Below the pieces are notes generated by a model. That model saw nothing but the letters and a program-made list of their open reading frames with translations. It did no database searches and was not told the DNA's origin. Source: Verrucomicrobiaceae bacterium (GTDB lineage Bacteria; Verrucomicrobiota; Verrucomicrobiia; Verrucomicrobiales; Verrucomicrobiaceae). Taken from it: a DNA stretch of 64,000 bases. A program made the position numbers and the translations under genes. The stretch covers positions 1-64,000 of the forward strand of contig JAIXZA010000016.1 in NCBI GenBank assembly GCA_027489965.1. The letters are read 5' to 3'. Positions 16,702 to 25,709 of this stretch are shown piece after piece; position 1 is the first letter of the stretch; every line of letters starts with the position of its first letter.

Positions 16702-17646
16702 TCACTTGTCTTTTTGGGAAAGAAGTCGCGCGGCAAGCCAGCCGGTGAAGAGCACGGTCAGTAGGGGAGCGAGGCCAATTTTGAGATTTTGGCCGATCCA
16801 GGGCAGCCAACCTGCCTGGTGGAGGGTGAGTCCACTGAAGTATTTCAGCCCAAAAACCCAGCCGCCATGCAGGCCGATGCCTGCCCAGAGTGCACCTGTT
16901 TGCATCCGAACCTGAGTGAGTACCCAGCCGACGGCGAACAAGGTGGCGAATTCGGCTAGAAGGAACTGAACACTGCCAAAACCAAGCGCGATCTGCCCAA
17001 GAACGGCAAAGCCACTCGACCAAACGATCTGATCGTCAGCGATTTGCCAGCCTTCTGGCGGTTTCAGGAAATGGACGATGGCAAAGATAAAGGTGGCCCA
17101 AAACACAGCTGTTTTGGGTGCCATGGTGCGTAGGAGCAGGCCCAAGAGAAGAGCGCGAAAGAAAAATTCCTCGACGATGCCCGCGCCTAGGGCCGCTGTG
17201 ATGGGCTCGCCAAATTTCAACCAACCAGGGTGAGGGCGGAGGCGATAAGCACCCACTTGATAAAAGAGTAGCCCAAGTAAAAGCAGCAATCCCGCCGCTA
17301 AAGTGAAACCAATGATCCATTGTTTGAGTCCAGAACGCAGCGGCTGCCATGAGGGCAGGAGACTGCGGTCCAGCTTCACCCAACGTAGAAAAGGCCAAAT
17401 GAAGACGATGGCGCAGACGAGCACGGCACGATTGAAGTAGCGGGTAAAATGGGCACGCTGAATCTCTGAGACTAGCCACTTGCCAACACCACTTTCGCCG
17501 ATGGAGCTACTTTTTAGCCAGTTAAGTGTCGTTTGTCCCAGATCAAAAAGCGGTGCAGACAGCAGCGCGCCGCCGAGCATCACGGCTAAGAGATAGAGAA
17601 CCAGCTTTGGGAGAGCGGAGGTGTGATTGGGCATGGCTGCTTGCAT
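16702..17646 (-). CDS. CPBP-family intramembrane glutamic endopeptidase
   Basis: 314 aa, a polytopic inner-membrane protein with about eight hydrophobic segments. The C-terminal half carries the CPBP/Abi (Rce1-like) motifs: EEFFFRALLLG (motif 1, with the catalytic Glu pair and Arg), FAIVHFL (motif 2, His) and GLHGGWVFG (third motif His). Such proteases cleave prenylated or membrane-embedded peptides, or act in bacteriocin maturation and immunity; the substrate here is unknown. An ATG four codons in (17634) is an alternative start. It is divergent from a small hypothetical gene. Confidence 0.9.
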   Translation of the reverse strand: MQAAMPNHTSALPKLVLYLLAVMLGGALLSAPLFDLGQTTLNWLKSSSIGESGVGKWLVSEIQRAHFTRYFNRAVLVCAIVFIWPFLRWVKLDRSLLPSWQPLRSGLKQWIIGFTLAAGLLLLLGLLFYQVGAYRLRPHPGWLKFGEPITAALGAGIVEEFFFRALLLGLLLRTMAPKTAVFWATFIFAIVHFLKPPEGWQIADDQIVWSSGFAVLGQIALGFGSVQFLLAEFATLFAVGWVLTQVRMQTGALWAGIGLHGGWVFGLKYFSGLTLHQAGWLPWIGQNLKIGLAPLLTVLFTGWLAARLLSQKDK

Positions 17647-17679
17647 GAGGGCGATACTAGCGCATCCTGCGCGCTCTCA

Positions 17680-17982
17680 ATGACCAAAAATCAATCCCAT
17701 GAATGGCACGAACGACTCGAGGACGGCCGCAAGCAGTACTTTCGCGGCTACTGGAACTCCCGCGAGTGGCTCTTTCGCCTAGCTCATCCCGATGGTGAGG
17801 AGTGGATGCCACTGCAGCCGACTTTAGAAAACTGGCTGGCTCTGCGAGATGTGCTGTTCCGCAAGTATCAGCGGAAACGGTTGCCTCTGAAACATCTGCA
17901 AACCGTGGACAATGTTTTGGAAAGCCTTGGTGTGCGTGTGAATGAGCACGGTGAAGCTGAGCAGATCACGGACGTTGGATGA
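17680..17982 (+). CDS. Conserved-looking 100-aa hypothetical protein
   Basis: 100 aa from the ATG at 17680. It is soluble, without signal or membrane segment, rich in Trp, Arg and Leu: HEWHERLEDGRKQYFRGYW, SREWLFRLAHPDGEEW, ENWLALRDVLFRKYQRKRLP, LKHLQTVDNVLESLG. The C-terminal half looks helical. Not recognised. It sits between the divergent CPBP protease and the DUF3604 gene, 78 bases upstream of the latter. Confidence 0.55.
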   Translation: MTKNQSHEWHERLEDGRKQYFRGYWNSREWLFRLAHPDGEEWMPLQPTLENWLALRDVLFRKYQRKRLPLKHLQTVDNVLESLGVRVNEHGEAEQITDVG

Positions 17983-18060
17983 GCTGCACGCCAGTGACAG
18001 CGTCTGTGGTTAATGTGTTTCTATTGAAAGGATAGGGACTTTCTCGCTGTTAAGAGCGCC

Positions 18061-20640
18061 ATGTTTCGCTACCTGAGCATTCTTCTCTTTTCATCAGCGC
18101 TGTCTGCCCAGAATCTAGTGCCCAAGATTGAGGTTCTTCGTCAAAAAGAACAACAGTCTGACTTTCCGTCCTTATGCGTCGATGCCAAAGGTCAGCCATG
18201 GATCGCTTATGTTCAGTGGGATGGGAAACAAGATACGCTGCAAGTGGCGCAGCAAAAAGAGGGCGCTTTGGAATCTGTGCTTACGTTGGGTCAGGCGGGA
18301 ATCATCCATCAACCGGCTATCGCCTGTGATGCTGAGGGCACGCTGCACGTCATCTGGTCACAGGTGAACGATCAAAATGTCATGGATCTACACGCAGGTC
18401 AGATCCGTGATGGGAAGGTGGAGATCATGAAGCTGGCCAGTTCAGTCAATGGCGGCAATGTCTTTGCCAAAGCGGCTTGCGATACTGCTGGTAAAGTGTG
18501 GGTCGTCTGGCAGGGAATGCGCGGAACGCAAGGGGATGTCTTTTGTCGCGTCTTTGATCCTGCTCAAAAGGAATGGTCGCGTGAAATCCAAGTCACTCAT
18601 GATGCGGGCGGTGATTGGGAGCCTTGTGTGGCCTTTGATGGTCATGATGGGGCGTGGGTGCTTTATGATTCATCCCGAGGCAACGAGTTCAATGTTTATG
18701 GCACACGCATTCAGGCTGATCTTAAAGTCGGCGAGACGAAGACACTGATTGCAACAGATCGCTATGAAGGCCGTGTCTCTGCAGTGGGTGCGAAAGGTGG
18801 CAGCGGCATCTGGCTGGGCTGCGAGCGCGGCAATCAACAGTGGGGACTCGACATGCGTGCGCACGGCGGCACTCAGGGACTGAATGGACAAAAGGATACA
18901 GTCGTCGCTTTTTGGGACCTCAAAACTGGGAAGGTCGAAGAGTTGGTTTCGCCAGATGCTTTGTTCGCTGATCTTCCTGGTCCTACACCTCTAGTCGCAC
19001 CTGCCCCGCGTGGCAATAATCCCAAAGCAAAAAAGAAGGCCGCTGCGAAGGGGGAAGCTAAGAAAAAGAACAATCAGCCAAAGCCCAATGAGGTGGCTGC
19101 TGTGAACCTGCCTCATCTCATGCTGGATGCAGCAGGCAGGCCGTGGATGACGGTGCGTTACTTCAAAGCCTATTGCTGGCGCATTGCCCTGATGCGCTAC
19201 GATGCAGTCGCTAAGCAATGGACGATGCCTTTTGCACTGCCAGACAGCGTTTACTCGCAGGATCGTCAAACGACTCATGCCATAAGCGCAGATGGCAGTT
19301 TGTGGATTGCCTGGCCCAGCGATTTACGCACCTCGAAACTGCAGCTGACTGCTGGGATTCATCTGGCTAAAGTGGCCACTGAATTGGATATTCCCTTGGC
19401 CCCGACACCTTTGGCCATGGCTCGTGAGCCCTTTGCGGCTTACATCAATGCAGTCACTCCTGAGCGTGCCCGTGAGGATCGTCACACCTGGATTCATGAT
19501 GGTGTGACCTACAAGCTCTATTGGGGGGATTATCACCGTCACACCGATGTTTCAAACTGCATCACCGCCAATGACGGCTGCGTGCAGGAACAGTTCCGTT
19601 ACGCCATCGACATGGGTAAGCTCGACACACTCGGCACCAGTGATCACACAGACATTGCCAAAATTTACACACCCTATGAGTGGTGGCTGAATCAAAAGTT
19701 GGTGGATGTGTTTTATGCACCAGGATTCTTCACCAGCATGTATGCCTATGAGCGCGAGCAGAAGTGGCCTTATGGTCACCGCAACATCGTCTTCGCTCAG
19801 CGCGGCGGCCCTATTGTTTATATCCAACGTAAAAACTATCTTGCCTCGCCTTGGCAGACTTTGTTCCCTGTCAAAACTGAAGGTGAACTCGAACTGCATC
19901 CAACTGAATTATGGGATGTGCTGACTCGCTATGGCAAACCCGTCACCGCCATATCCCACACGGGAGCCACCGGCATGGGCACCGATTGGGATCAGATTCC
20001 CCCAGTGGATCATCGTGTCGAAAATGTGATCGAGATCTATCAAGGCGCGCGTGTCAGCTATGAAGGACTCAATGCTCCGCAACCCACTGTGGGCTTGCGT
20101 ATTGGCGAGGAGTATAACCACTCCTCAACCGTCATCGGTAAGCCTGTCGTCGGCGAACCGATCCGCAGTTTTACCGAGAAAAACAACGGCGTTTACCAGC
20201 ATGCGCTCGAGCTTGGCCACAAACTCGGCGTTTGGGCGAACAGTGATCACATCAGTACGCATACCAGCTACGGCGGCGTTTATGTGAAGGATTTTACTCG
20301 TGAAGGCATCATCGAAGGTCTCAATGCCCGCCGCACCATCGCTGCTACAGATAAGATTTTCGTCGAGTTCTCCTGCAACGATAAACTCCTGGGAAGTGAG
20401 ATTGCATTGAGTGGCAAGCCAGAGTTGAAATTCAAAGTGGATGGCACTGCTGCAATCAAACGGGTCACACTAGTGCGCAATGAAAAGAACCATCAGCAGT
20501 GGGAGCCTGGCAGCAAAACCTTTGAGCAAGCCTTTACCGATGAAGCGCCCATCGCGGGTGAAAATCGCTATTATTTGCGTGTGGAGCAGACGGACGGAAA
20601 CATGGCGTGGAGTTCGCCAGTATGGGTGCAGGTGAAATAA
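18061..20640 (+). CDS. Secreted DUF3604 protein with N-terminal beta-propeller-like domain
   Basis: 859 aa with a signal peptide (MFRYLSILLFSSALSAQ). Residues ~25-300 and ~350-440 contain repeats of the type PSLCVDAKGQPWIAYVQWD, typical of a beta-propeller. They are interrupted near residues 318-345 by a Lys/Ala-rich linker. Residues ~480-860 are DUF3604, a PHP-like metal-dependent fold: YWGDYHRHTDVS, LDTLGTSDHTD, SMYAYEREQ, GHRNIVFA, ISHTGATGMGTDWD, IEIYQGARVSYE and GVYVKDFTREGI. The His/Asp clusters suggest a metallo-phosphoesterase or hydrolase, but no substrate is known. The gene stops immediately before a MITE-like repeat that separates it from a converging gene. Confidence 0.88.
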   Translation: MFRYLSILLFSSALSAQNLVPKIEVLRQKEQQSDFPSLCVDAKGQPWIAYVQWDGKQDTLQVAQQKEGALESVLTLGQAGIIHQPAIACDAEGTLHVIWSQVNDQNVMDLHAGQIRDGKVEIMKLASSVNGGNVFAKAACDTAGKVWVVWQGMRGTQGDVFCRVFDPAQKEWSREIQVTHDAGGDWEPCVAFDGHDGAWVLYDSSRGNEFNVYGTRIQADLKVGETKTLIATDRYEGRVSAVGAKGGSGIWLGCERGNQQWGLDMRAHGGTQGLNGQKDTVVAFWDLKTGKVEELVSPDALFADLPGPTPLVAPAPRGNNPKAKKKAAAKGEAKKKNNQPKPNEVAAVNLPHLMLDAAGRPWMTVRYFKAYCWRIALMRYDAVAKQWTMPFALPDSVYSQDRQTTHAISADGSLWIAWPSDLRTSKLQLTAGIHLAKVATELDIPLAPTPLAMAREPFAAYINAVTPERAREDRHTWIHDGVTYKLYWGDYHRHTDVSNCITANDGCVQEQFRYAIDMGKLDTLGTSDHTDIAKIYTPYEWWLNQKLVDVFYAPGFFTSMYAYEREQKWPYGHRNIVFAQRGGPIVYIQRKNYLASPWQTLFPVKTEGELELHPTELWDVLTRYGKPVTAISHTGATGMGTDWDQIPPVDHRVENVIEIYQGARVSYEGLNAPQPTVGLRIGEEYNHSSTVIGKPVVGEPIRSFTEKNNGVYQHALELGHKLGVWANSDHISTHTSYGGVYVKDFTREGIIEGLNARRTIAATDKIFVEFSCNDKLLGSEIALSGKPELKFKVDGTAAIKRVTLVRNEKNHQQWEPGSKTFEQAFTDEAPIAGENRYYLRVEQTDGNMAWSSPVWVQVK

Positions 20641-20816
20641 GCGCGGTAGCGTCCTGGAGTGCGCCGACCCTCCGGCGCTGTCGTGGGCCGAATGATCAAC
20701 TTCAACTCCCACAACTCCGAAGGCCAATCGAGGTCACGTCGCTTTCACGAACAGCGTCAATCCACCGCTCCGTCGAAAAGCTCCAGAGGGATGGAGCGCT
20801 CCAGGACGCTTCGCGC
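20641..20816. repeat. MITE-like inverted-repeat element
   Basis: A 176-bp non-coding unit begins right after the DUF3604 stop codon. Its ends are near-perfect inverted repeats (18-19 bp, core AGCGTCCTGGAG at the left and CTCCAGGACGCT at the right). Inside are further short self-complementary blocks, such as GCGCCGACCCTCCGGCGC. It carries no open frame of note. The form matches dispersed non-autonomous repeats that fill gaps between convergent genes; only one copy is in this window, so family status is inference. Confidence 0.6.
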
Positions 20817-20827
20817 ACTTCGACGTT

Positions 20828-21541
20828 TCATCTCAGCACGGGACGGCGCTGGACCCAATAAATCAAGGCCATCAATGGCAACAATCCAAAGAGCCACCAT
20901 CTGTTGAAGCCTGGTGACTTGGTAATCTTCACAGGCTCCTGAAACACGTCCTCTACCGCATAGCCAGTATCATAGAGGTAATCAGGCTCACCTTGACTAA
21001 ATGGCACCTGAGTCACCAGATCATCCTGTTCATAAGTGGCTTCAATGCTGCCTAACGGTCCCGTTTGTTGCCAGAGATCAAAACTCAGCCACAGATCAGC
21101 GAGGACGGGTTTCACCGCATGAGTAAAAGTGATGTCCACATAGCGCACTGGATAGTCCACCTCCGAAACGATACTTGATCCACCCGTTTCAGGCCACACA
21201 CATTCAAACGGCTGCGCTAAACCTAGCGCTGTCTTTTTTTCATTGATGTTAAGTTCAATGTGCTTGTTGAAATACTCATTCAAAGCCTGGGCCGCGGCAT
21301 CTAGTTCATTTCTTTCGATTCGACGATCCTGATTGGCATCAATGGTGGCAAAGCGAGTGAGTGAAAGCAGGTTAAAGGTGAACCGCAGTTCTACCATTTT
21401 CCGCTGCACTTTAACCCGCAGATAACTGATGTCTGATGGGTGAGCCTGTGCAGAGGAGAGGCAGCCACAAATCAGCATCACTGAGGTCAACAATGTTCCC
21501 AAGGGTGATGCAGACGATGCTTTATACTCGAAGTTTAACAT
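20828..21541 (-). CDS. Exported single-pass protein with an EF-hand-like loop
   Basis: 237 aa from the ATG at 21541, the start that best frames an N-terminal signal (LLTSVMLICGCLSSAQA, cleaved before HPSD). The mature N-terminus HPSDISYLRVKVQRKMVELRF resembles the extracytoplasmic part of HupE/UreJ-like proteins. At about residues 66-77 a canonical EF-hand loop, DANQDRRIERNE, has Asp/Asn/Asp/Glu at the calcium positions. A C-terminal membrane helix (WWLFGLLPLMALIYWV) precedes a short basic tail. Expected topology: most of the protein outside, anchored C-terminally. Function is not known. Confidence 0.65.
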   Translation of the reverse strand: MLNFEYKASSASPLGTLLTSVMLICGCLSSAQAHPSDISYLRVKVQRKMVELRFTFNLLSLTRFATIDANQDRRIERNELDAAAQALNEYFNKHIELNINEKKTALGLAQPFECVWPETGGSSIVSEVDYPVRYVDITFTHAVKPVLADLWLSFDLWQQTGPLGSIEATYEQDDLVTQVPFSQGEPDYLYDTGYAVEDVFQEPVKITKSPGFNRWWLFGLLPLMALIYWVQRRPVLR

Positions 21542-21588
21542 CACGTCGATAATGGCCAACTATGTTGTTTAAACATGATGAGGGCCGC

Positions 21589-23838
21589 TTACTTCCGAAG
21601 ATAAATCAGCAGCCGATCATGCACCAATAAAGCTAGATCAAGCTTGCCATCCTGGTTGAGATCCATGGCGGCGTAGTCGTGTGGTTCATTTTCGAGACCG
21701 CTTTTGCCACGGAAATGGGGGTCGGTTTCGAAGATGCGGAAATACATGGCGCTGTTCCAGGTTGGCGGTGCTTTTTCACTGGGCTGGAAGATTTCGAGAA
21801 CACGGCTCTTGCTGAAATCGACCAATGCAAGATCATCGGTCGGTAGGCCGGAGAAGGCGGCTGGAATAAGGTCGGATGGCTGGGTGTCCTTGAGCTCACT
21901 GTCAAAAGAGACGACCGTTTCCAGCTTCATAGAGGAACCTGATAGCGGGGTAAGTTCAAAGCTGGTCTTGCCGATCATCAAAAGACGATCTCCTAGCAGA
22001 TGGCATTCATCTGGGGTCAATGAAGTCAAAGCGTGGGTATGCGTCGCACGATAAACACCATCGGTGCCAGCGCTCATTTCATGGAGCTTTTGCTGACTGC
22101 TATCCGCGAGTAGGACTTGAAGTTTGCCTTCCATCTGACGCACAAAAACAGCACTGAGCTGAGCGCTAGAGTCCGGTGCATTGAACTGCTCGACGGTGAC
22201 AGCTTTACCATCAGTGCCGACCTTGAAGGCGCGGGCCAATTGATCTTTAGCAATGATGATCTCAGCTTTACCATCGCCATCAAGATCAGCGCTGGTGAAG
22301 GCCACTGGACTGAGTTTATTGACGAGTGTGTCAGGCAATCCTTCGACCCGTTTGAAGGGTGCTTTGGCATCCGTTTGGCTCAGTAAAATCTGCATCGGTG
22401 CCAGTGCAGCAAAGAGCGCTAGATCTCCGCGTCCATCCTGATTGGCATCGACAATGCGCAAGGCATTGGGTTTAGCGGGAGCACTCGGTAGCTCTTGGCT
22501 GGTGGGCTTGAATTTCTTCTCGGCAGCGATCCAAGTTAGCGTCAGCAATGACACTTTGCTCTTCAACTCGGTGAGGCATAAAAGATGGGTTCCTTTGTCA
22601 CCGGTGATATTTCCAGCCGTCAGTGTGAGTAGCGTGTCGGTGCTCTGATGAATGACCTCTGGGTAGGCCAAACGATCTTTCTGCCAGCGTGCGATGCCAA
22701 TGGACTTTTCAGCTGGACTGAGGACGAGCAGTTCATTCTTCGAATCACCATCCACATCTGCAATGATTAGAGATTCAATCCCGCTGAGGGCAGGGAACTC
22801 GCGGCCTTCACGGAAGGAGCCGCCTTTGACCCCAGCAAAGAACCATAGACGGGCATTTTTGGTTTCCGTTAAAACAACATCGGCAATGGCATCACCATTC
22901 AGGTCACCATAGGCGACAGCGCCACCTTTGGCATCACTGGCAGGCATGGCGTAGCGAATGCTGGAGGCGAGATCGGCATTGGGTTCTGCCTTGGCTGTGG
23001 CCAACTTGGCGACTTCGGTCATGCTTGTGGCGTTGTGAATCCAGGCCAGTCCTGTGTCTTTGCCAAGTTTAATCGGATGTACCCAGCAGCGACTTGGCGG
23101 GATCTCTAGACGCCATTCTTCACCAAAAGAGCCATCTTGCTGCAAACGCACCATGAGAGCATCTGCGTCTGGCGCTGTGTAAAAGAGATCGGGTTTCGTG
23201 TCACCATTCAGATCCGCACAGCGTAGGCCACCGCAGCCAGCTTCTCCCTGCACGTAGGTTTTGGGTTCAGCCCAGCCCTCTTGGGTTTGCAGCCAGATCA
23301 TGAGGCGCGTTTTAGTTAGCAGAGACAGATCGACTTTGCCGTCGCCATTCAGATCGGCTGCAATCAGGGATTCACTGTCGTCAGACGTTGAATCCAGCAC
23401 GAATTCTTTCTTTTGAGTCCATTCGCCGGACTTGGTTCCTTGTGTGCGAAGGACGAGCTTTTCCTCATCACTGACATAAGCAATATCGGGGCGCTTATCG
23501 CCATTCCAATCACCAACGGTCAAAGCAAAAGCGCTGTGACTGATGACCAGCGGTTGTTTGTCAAAACGTGATACTTCTAGGATCGGATTCCAACGGTCTG
23601 TGCGTGAGCTACGCTCGGCTTCCCCAGGCCGGACGCCATCTTTGCGCTGAAGCAGAAACTCAATGCGCGCGCGATCTTGATTGATGACGACGATGTCGGC
23701 CAAGCCATCTCCATTGAAGTCTCCCGTGCGTGGACAGCTCGTGTTCCAGTCCAGCTTCACGACCTCCGGGCCGTCAAAATACAAGTTATCAGCGGCGAAA
23801 GCGCTGGCGGCGAGAACCAGGAAGGCGAGTGAGCGCAT
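21589..23838 (-). CDS. Secreted FG-GAP/VCBS-repeat beta-propeller protein
   Basis: 749 aa from the ATG at 23838, chosen because it opens a signal peptide (MRSLAFLVLAASAFA) and avoids overlap with the upstream gene. The whole mature protein consists of FG-GAP/VCBS-type repeats with calcium-binding DxNxDGxxD motifs: GDFNGDGLADIV, GDWNGDKRPDIAYV, ADLNGDGKVDLSLL, ADLNGDTKPDLFY, GDLNGDAIADVVL, ADVDGDSKNELLVL, SADLDGDGKAEIII and DLNQDGKLDLALL. This indicates one or two integrin-like propellers outside the inner membrane. A role in adhesion or protein binding is inferred. Last gene of a same-strand trio, 19 bases after the preceding gene. Confidence 0.88.
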   Translation of the reverse strand: MRSLAFLVLAASAFAADNLYFDGPEVVKLDWNTSCPRTGDFNGDGLADIVVINQDRARIEFLLQRKDGVRPGEAERSSRTDRWNPILEVSRFDKQPLVISHSAFALTVGDWNGDKRPDIAYVSDEEKLVLRTQGTKSGEWTQKKEFVLDSTSDDSESLIAADLNGDGKVDLSLLTKTRLMIWLQTQEGWAEPKTYVQGEAGCGGLRCADLNGDTKPDLFYTAPDADALMVRLQQDGSFGEEWRLEIPPSRCWVHPIKLGKDTGLAWIHNATSMTEVAKLATAKAEPNADLASSIRYAMPASDAKGGAVAYGDLNGDAIADVVLTETKNARLWFFAGVKGGSFREGREFPALSGIESLIIADVDGDSKNELLVLSPAEKSIGIARWQKDRLAYPEVIHQSTDTLLTLTAGNITGDKGTHLLCLTELKSKVSLLTLTWIAAEKKFKPTSQELPSAPAKPNALRIVDANQDGRGDLALFAALAPMQILLSQTDAKAPFKRVEGLPDTLVNKLSPVAFTSADLDGDGKAEIIIAKDQLARAFKVGTDGKAVTVEQFNAPDSSAQLSAVFVRQMEGKLQVLLADSSQQKLHEMSAGTDGVYRATHTHALTSLTPDECHLLGDRLLMIGKTSFELTPLSGSSMKLETVVSFDSELKDTQPSDLIPAAFSGLPTDDLALVDFSKSRVLEIFQPSEKAPPTWNSAMYFRIFETDPHFRGKSGLENEPHDYAAMDLNQDGKLDLALLVHDRLLIYLRK

Positions 23839-23857
23839 GTGGCGAAAAAATGAAGGG

Positions 23858-25690
23858 TTATTGAGCAGCTTCGACTGGTTTGGAAAGCATGCGGAAGAGA
23901 AGGGCGCCGGGCTTGGAATAAGTGCCGCTGACAACGGTGCCAAAGTACTTTTTGAACATCTCATCTGATGGTTGGGCCTTCGAATCAAAGAAGCTATCGG
24001 GGGCAGGTAGGCCAGCGATCTCATTCTCGACTTTAGGACCTTTACCAGGGCCTTTGCTTTTGCTGGCGACTGGCTTTTTCTTGGCCCCACCGGTTTGCTT
24101 TTGCACGGCTGTCATGGCTTCGATCATAATGTTGATTTGTTTACTGGCATCGGACACAGCCAGTCCTGAGTAGCCCTTTGGCATCATCGCAATGAGCTCT
24201 TGAGTGCGTGGCGCATCCCAGATGCTTGGCTCGCCTGCTTCTTTGAGACGTGTCAGGACTTTTTTCAGCAAGTCCTGTTTGCCGATGCTGAAGAACAAAT
24301 AGTCATCGGTGAGGCAATAAGCGATCTCGGTGGACTTGGCTCCTGGTGCCTGTGCTGCGGTGGCTTTAAAGAGACTGATGTTGTTTCCCAAGAAGTCTGA
24401 CTCCTCAAAGGCTCCAAAGCCTTGACCAATGAAGCGCTTGAGGCCATCCAGCGCGCCACCGAGACGCGCGCGGTCTTTGACTTTTAATCCGATGACTTGG
24501 CTCTGCGCCTCGGCTGTGCCATCGGCAATCTGGATGCTTTCATCTTCGAGGCTGCCAAACAGATCTTCTTTGATTTTAAAGCCCATCTGCTGCTCCAGCT
24601 GAGAGATTTGCATGGTAGCCATCATGGCCATAGGACCGAGCTTGGCGACCATAGCCAAAAGATGATCATAGATGGCGCTGAGGCTTTGGCGTGAGACCTG
24701 ACCACTGAGGGCATCCCCAGGGATGAAAGGAGGAAGACTCACCTCTGTGCTGCTGCCTTGGAGGAAAGTCAGAATGCCTTCGATCTTTTCAGGATGTAGG
24801 ATGGCCATATCCACACGGGATTGCGTTTCTGTGAGGTCGATCATGAGGCCAATGGATTGTAATTCATTAGCGCCCAGAGCAGCGATGATCATGCTTGGGT
24901 CGAAGGGCATGGCGGATTTTTTACTGCCTTGACTGCTTTTAGTGATGCCCTCTTCCATCCATTTCATGAGTGTTTCACCGTTGGTATAAAGGGTGATATC
25001 GGCATTGCCTTCACTCTGTTCAGCAAGGCGGGTGAGATGGCCAGTCACGACTTCAGAGGAATCAGCGGTGCCAGTTTTTAACGCGGAAATAAAGTGCTCA
25101 AACAGGGATTCACGGACACCCATGATCATGACGCCATCGACAAAAGCATGAGCCATTCTCCATGGGGCATCCGGGGCATCCGATTCCGCTAAAATTTGCA
25201 CCGTCACGCCGGCAATCTCTTGGGTGATTTTCTTTCTGGTGCTGTCTTTCTGGATTTCGCTGTCAAAGTTATGCTGCAAGAGTTCTTCGATTTTGGCTTC
25301 TTGATCACCCACTTCAATGAGTGCTATGGCGGGTCCACCCGTATCCTTAAAATCCTCAGGAGAATCCGCTGCGATGGCGATCATGATTGAACCTTGCAAG
25401 CGCTTCAAAAAGTCGCCCATGCTTTCTCCGACATCTTCTTTGAAGCCTTTTTCAATGGGGAATTCTCCATCCTTCATGCCCGGAGCGACCCATTTTTTGA
25501 ATTCAGGATCTTCCATCATCTTGGCAAATCCGCCCTTCTCCCAATCCGCCAGTAACTCGGGTGTGTCTTTGATGGAGATCACGCCAAGGGTGTTTTTGGG
25601 CAGAAGCTTGTACCATTGGTCCAGCTTATCGGCCTGTGCTGGCAGGGCAAAAGCAAGAGCGGTTAAAAAGGTGAGGGTCAGTGTTTTCAT
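23858..25690 (-). CDS. Large secreted protein of unknown function (DUF3352-like)
   Basis: 610 aa from the ATG at 25690, which starts the signal peptide MKTLTLTFLTALAFALPAQA. The mature protein begins with LDQWYKLLPKNTLGVISIKD, the pattern of exported proteins that open with a phrase like 'p.dt.gvi.v.d' as in DUF3352 relatives. It continues as repeated alpha/beta units (IMIAIAADSPEDF, ADITLYTNGETLMKWM, LFFSIGKQDLLKKVL). A Lys/Gly/Pro-rich segment lies near residues 540-560. No catalytic motif is visible. It sits between a trypsin-like protease gene (19 bp upstream) and the FG-GAP gene (19 bp downstream), implying one transcript. Confidence 0.7.
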   Translation of the reverse strand: MKTLTLTFLTALAFALPAQADKLDQWYKLLPKNTLGVISIKDTPELLADWEKGGFAKMMEDPEFKKWVAPGMKDGEFPIEKGFKEDVGESMGDFLKRLQGSIMIAIAADSPEDFKDTGGPAIALIEVGDQEAKIEELLQHNFDSEIQKDSTRKKITQEIAGVTVQILAESDAPDAPWRMAHAFVDGVMIMGVRESLFEHFISALKTGTADSSEVVTGHLTRLAEQSEGNADITLYTNGETLMKWMEEGITKSSQGSKKSAMPFDPSMIIAALGANELQSIGLMIDLTETQSRVDMAILHPEKIEGILTFLQGSSTEVSLPPFIPGDALSGQVSRQSLSAIYDHLLAMVAKLGPMAMMATMQISQLEQQMGFKIKEDLFGSLEDESIQIADGTAEAQSQVIGLKVKDRARLGGALDGLKRFIGQGFGAFEESDFLGNNISLFKATAAQAPGAKSTEIAYCLTDDYLFFSIGKQDLLKKVLTRLKEAGEPSIWDAPRTQELIAMMPKGYSGLAVSDASKQINIMIEAMTAVQKQTGGAKKKPVASKSKGPGKGPKVENEIAGLPAPDSFFDSKAQPSDEMFKKYFGTVVSGTYSKPGALLFRMLSKPVEAAQ

Positions 25691-25709
25691 GGAAGATGAC
25701 GGAAGGAAA

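Noticed and set aside
23838..24090. N-terminal extension of the FG-GAP protein
   Set aside because: The extra 84 codons are antisense-free but overlap the upstream gene's 3' end and precede a perfect signal peptide, so the shorter start is right.
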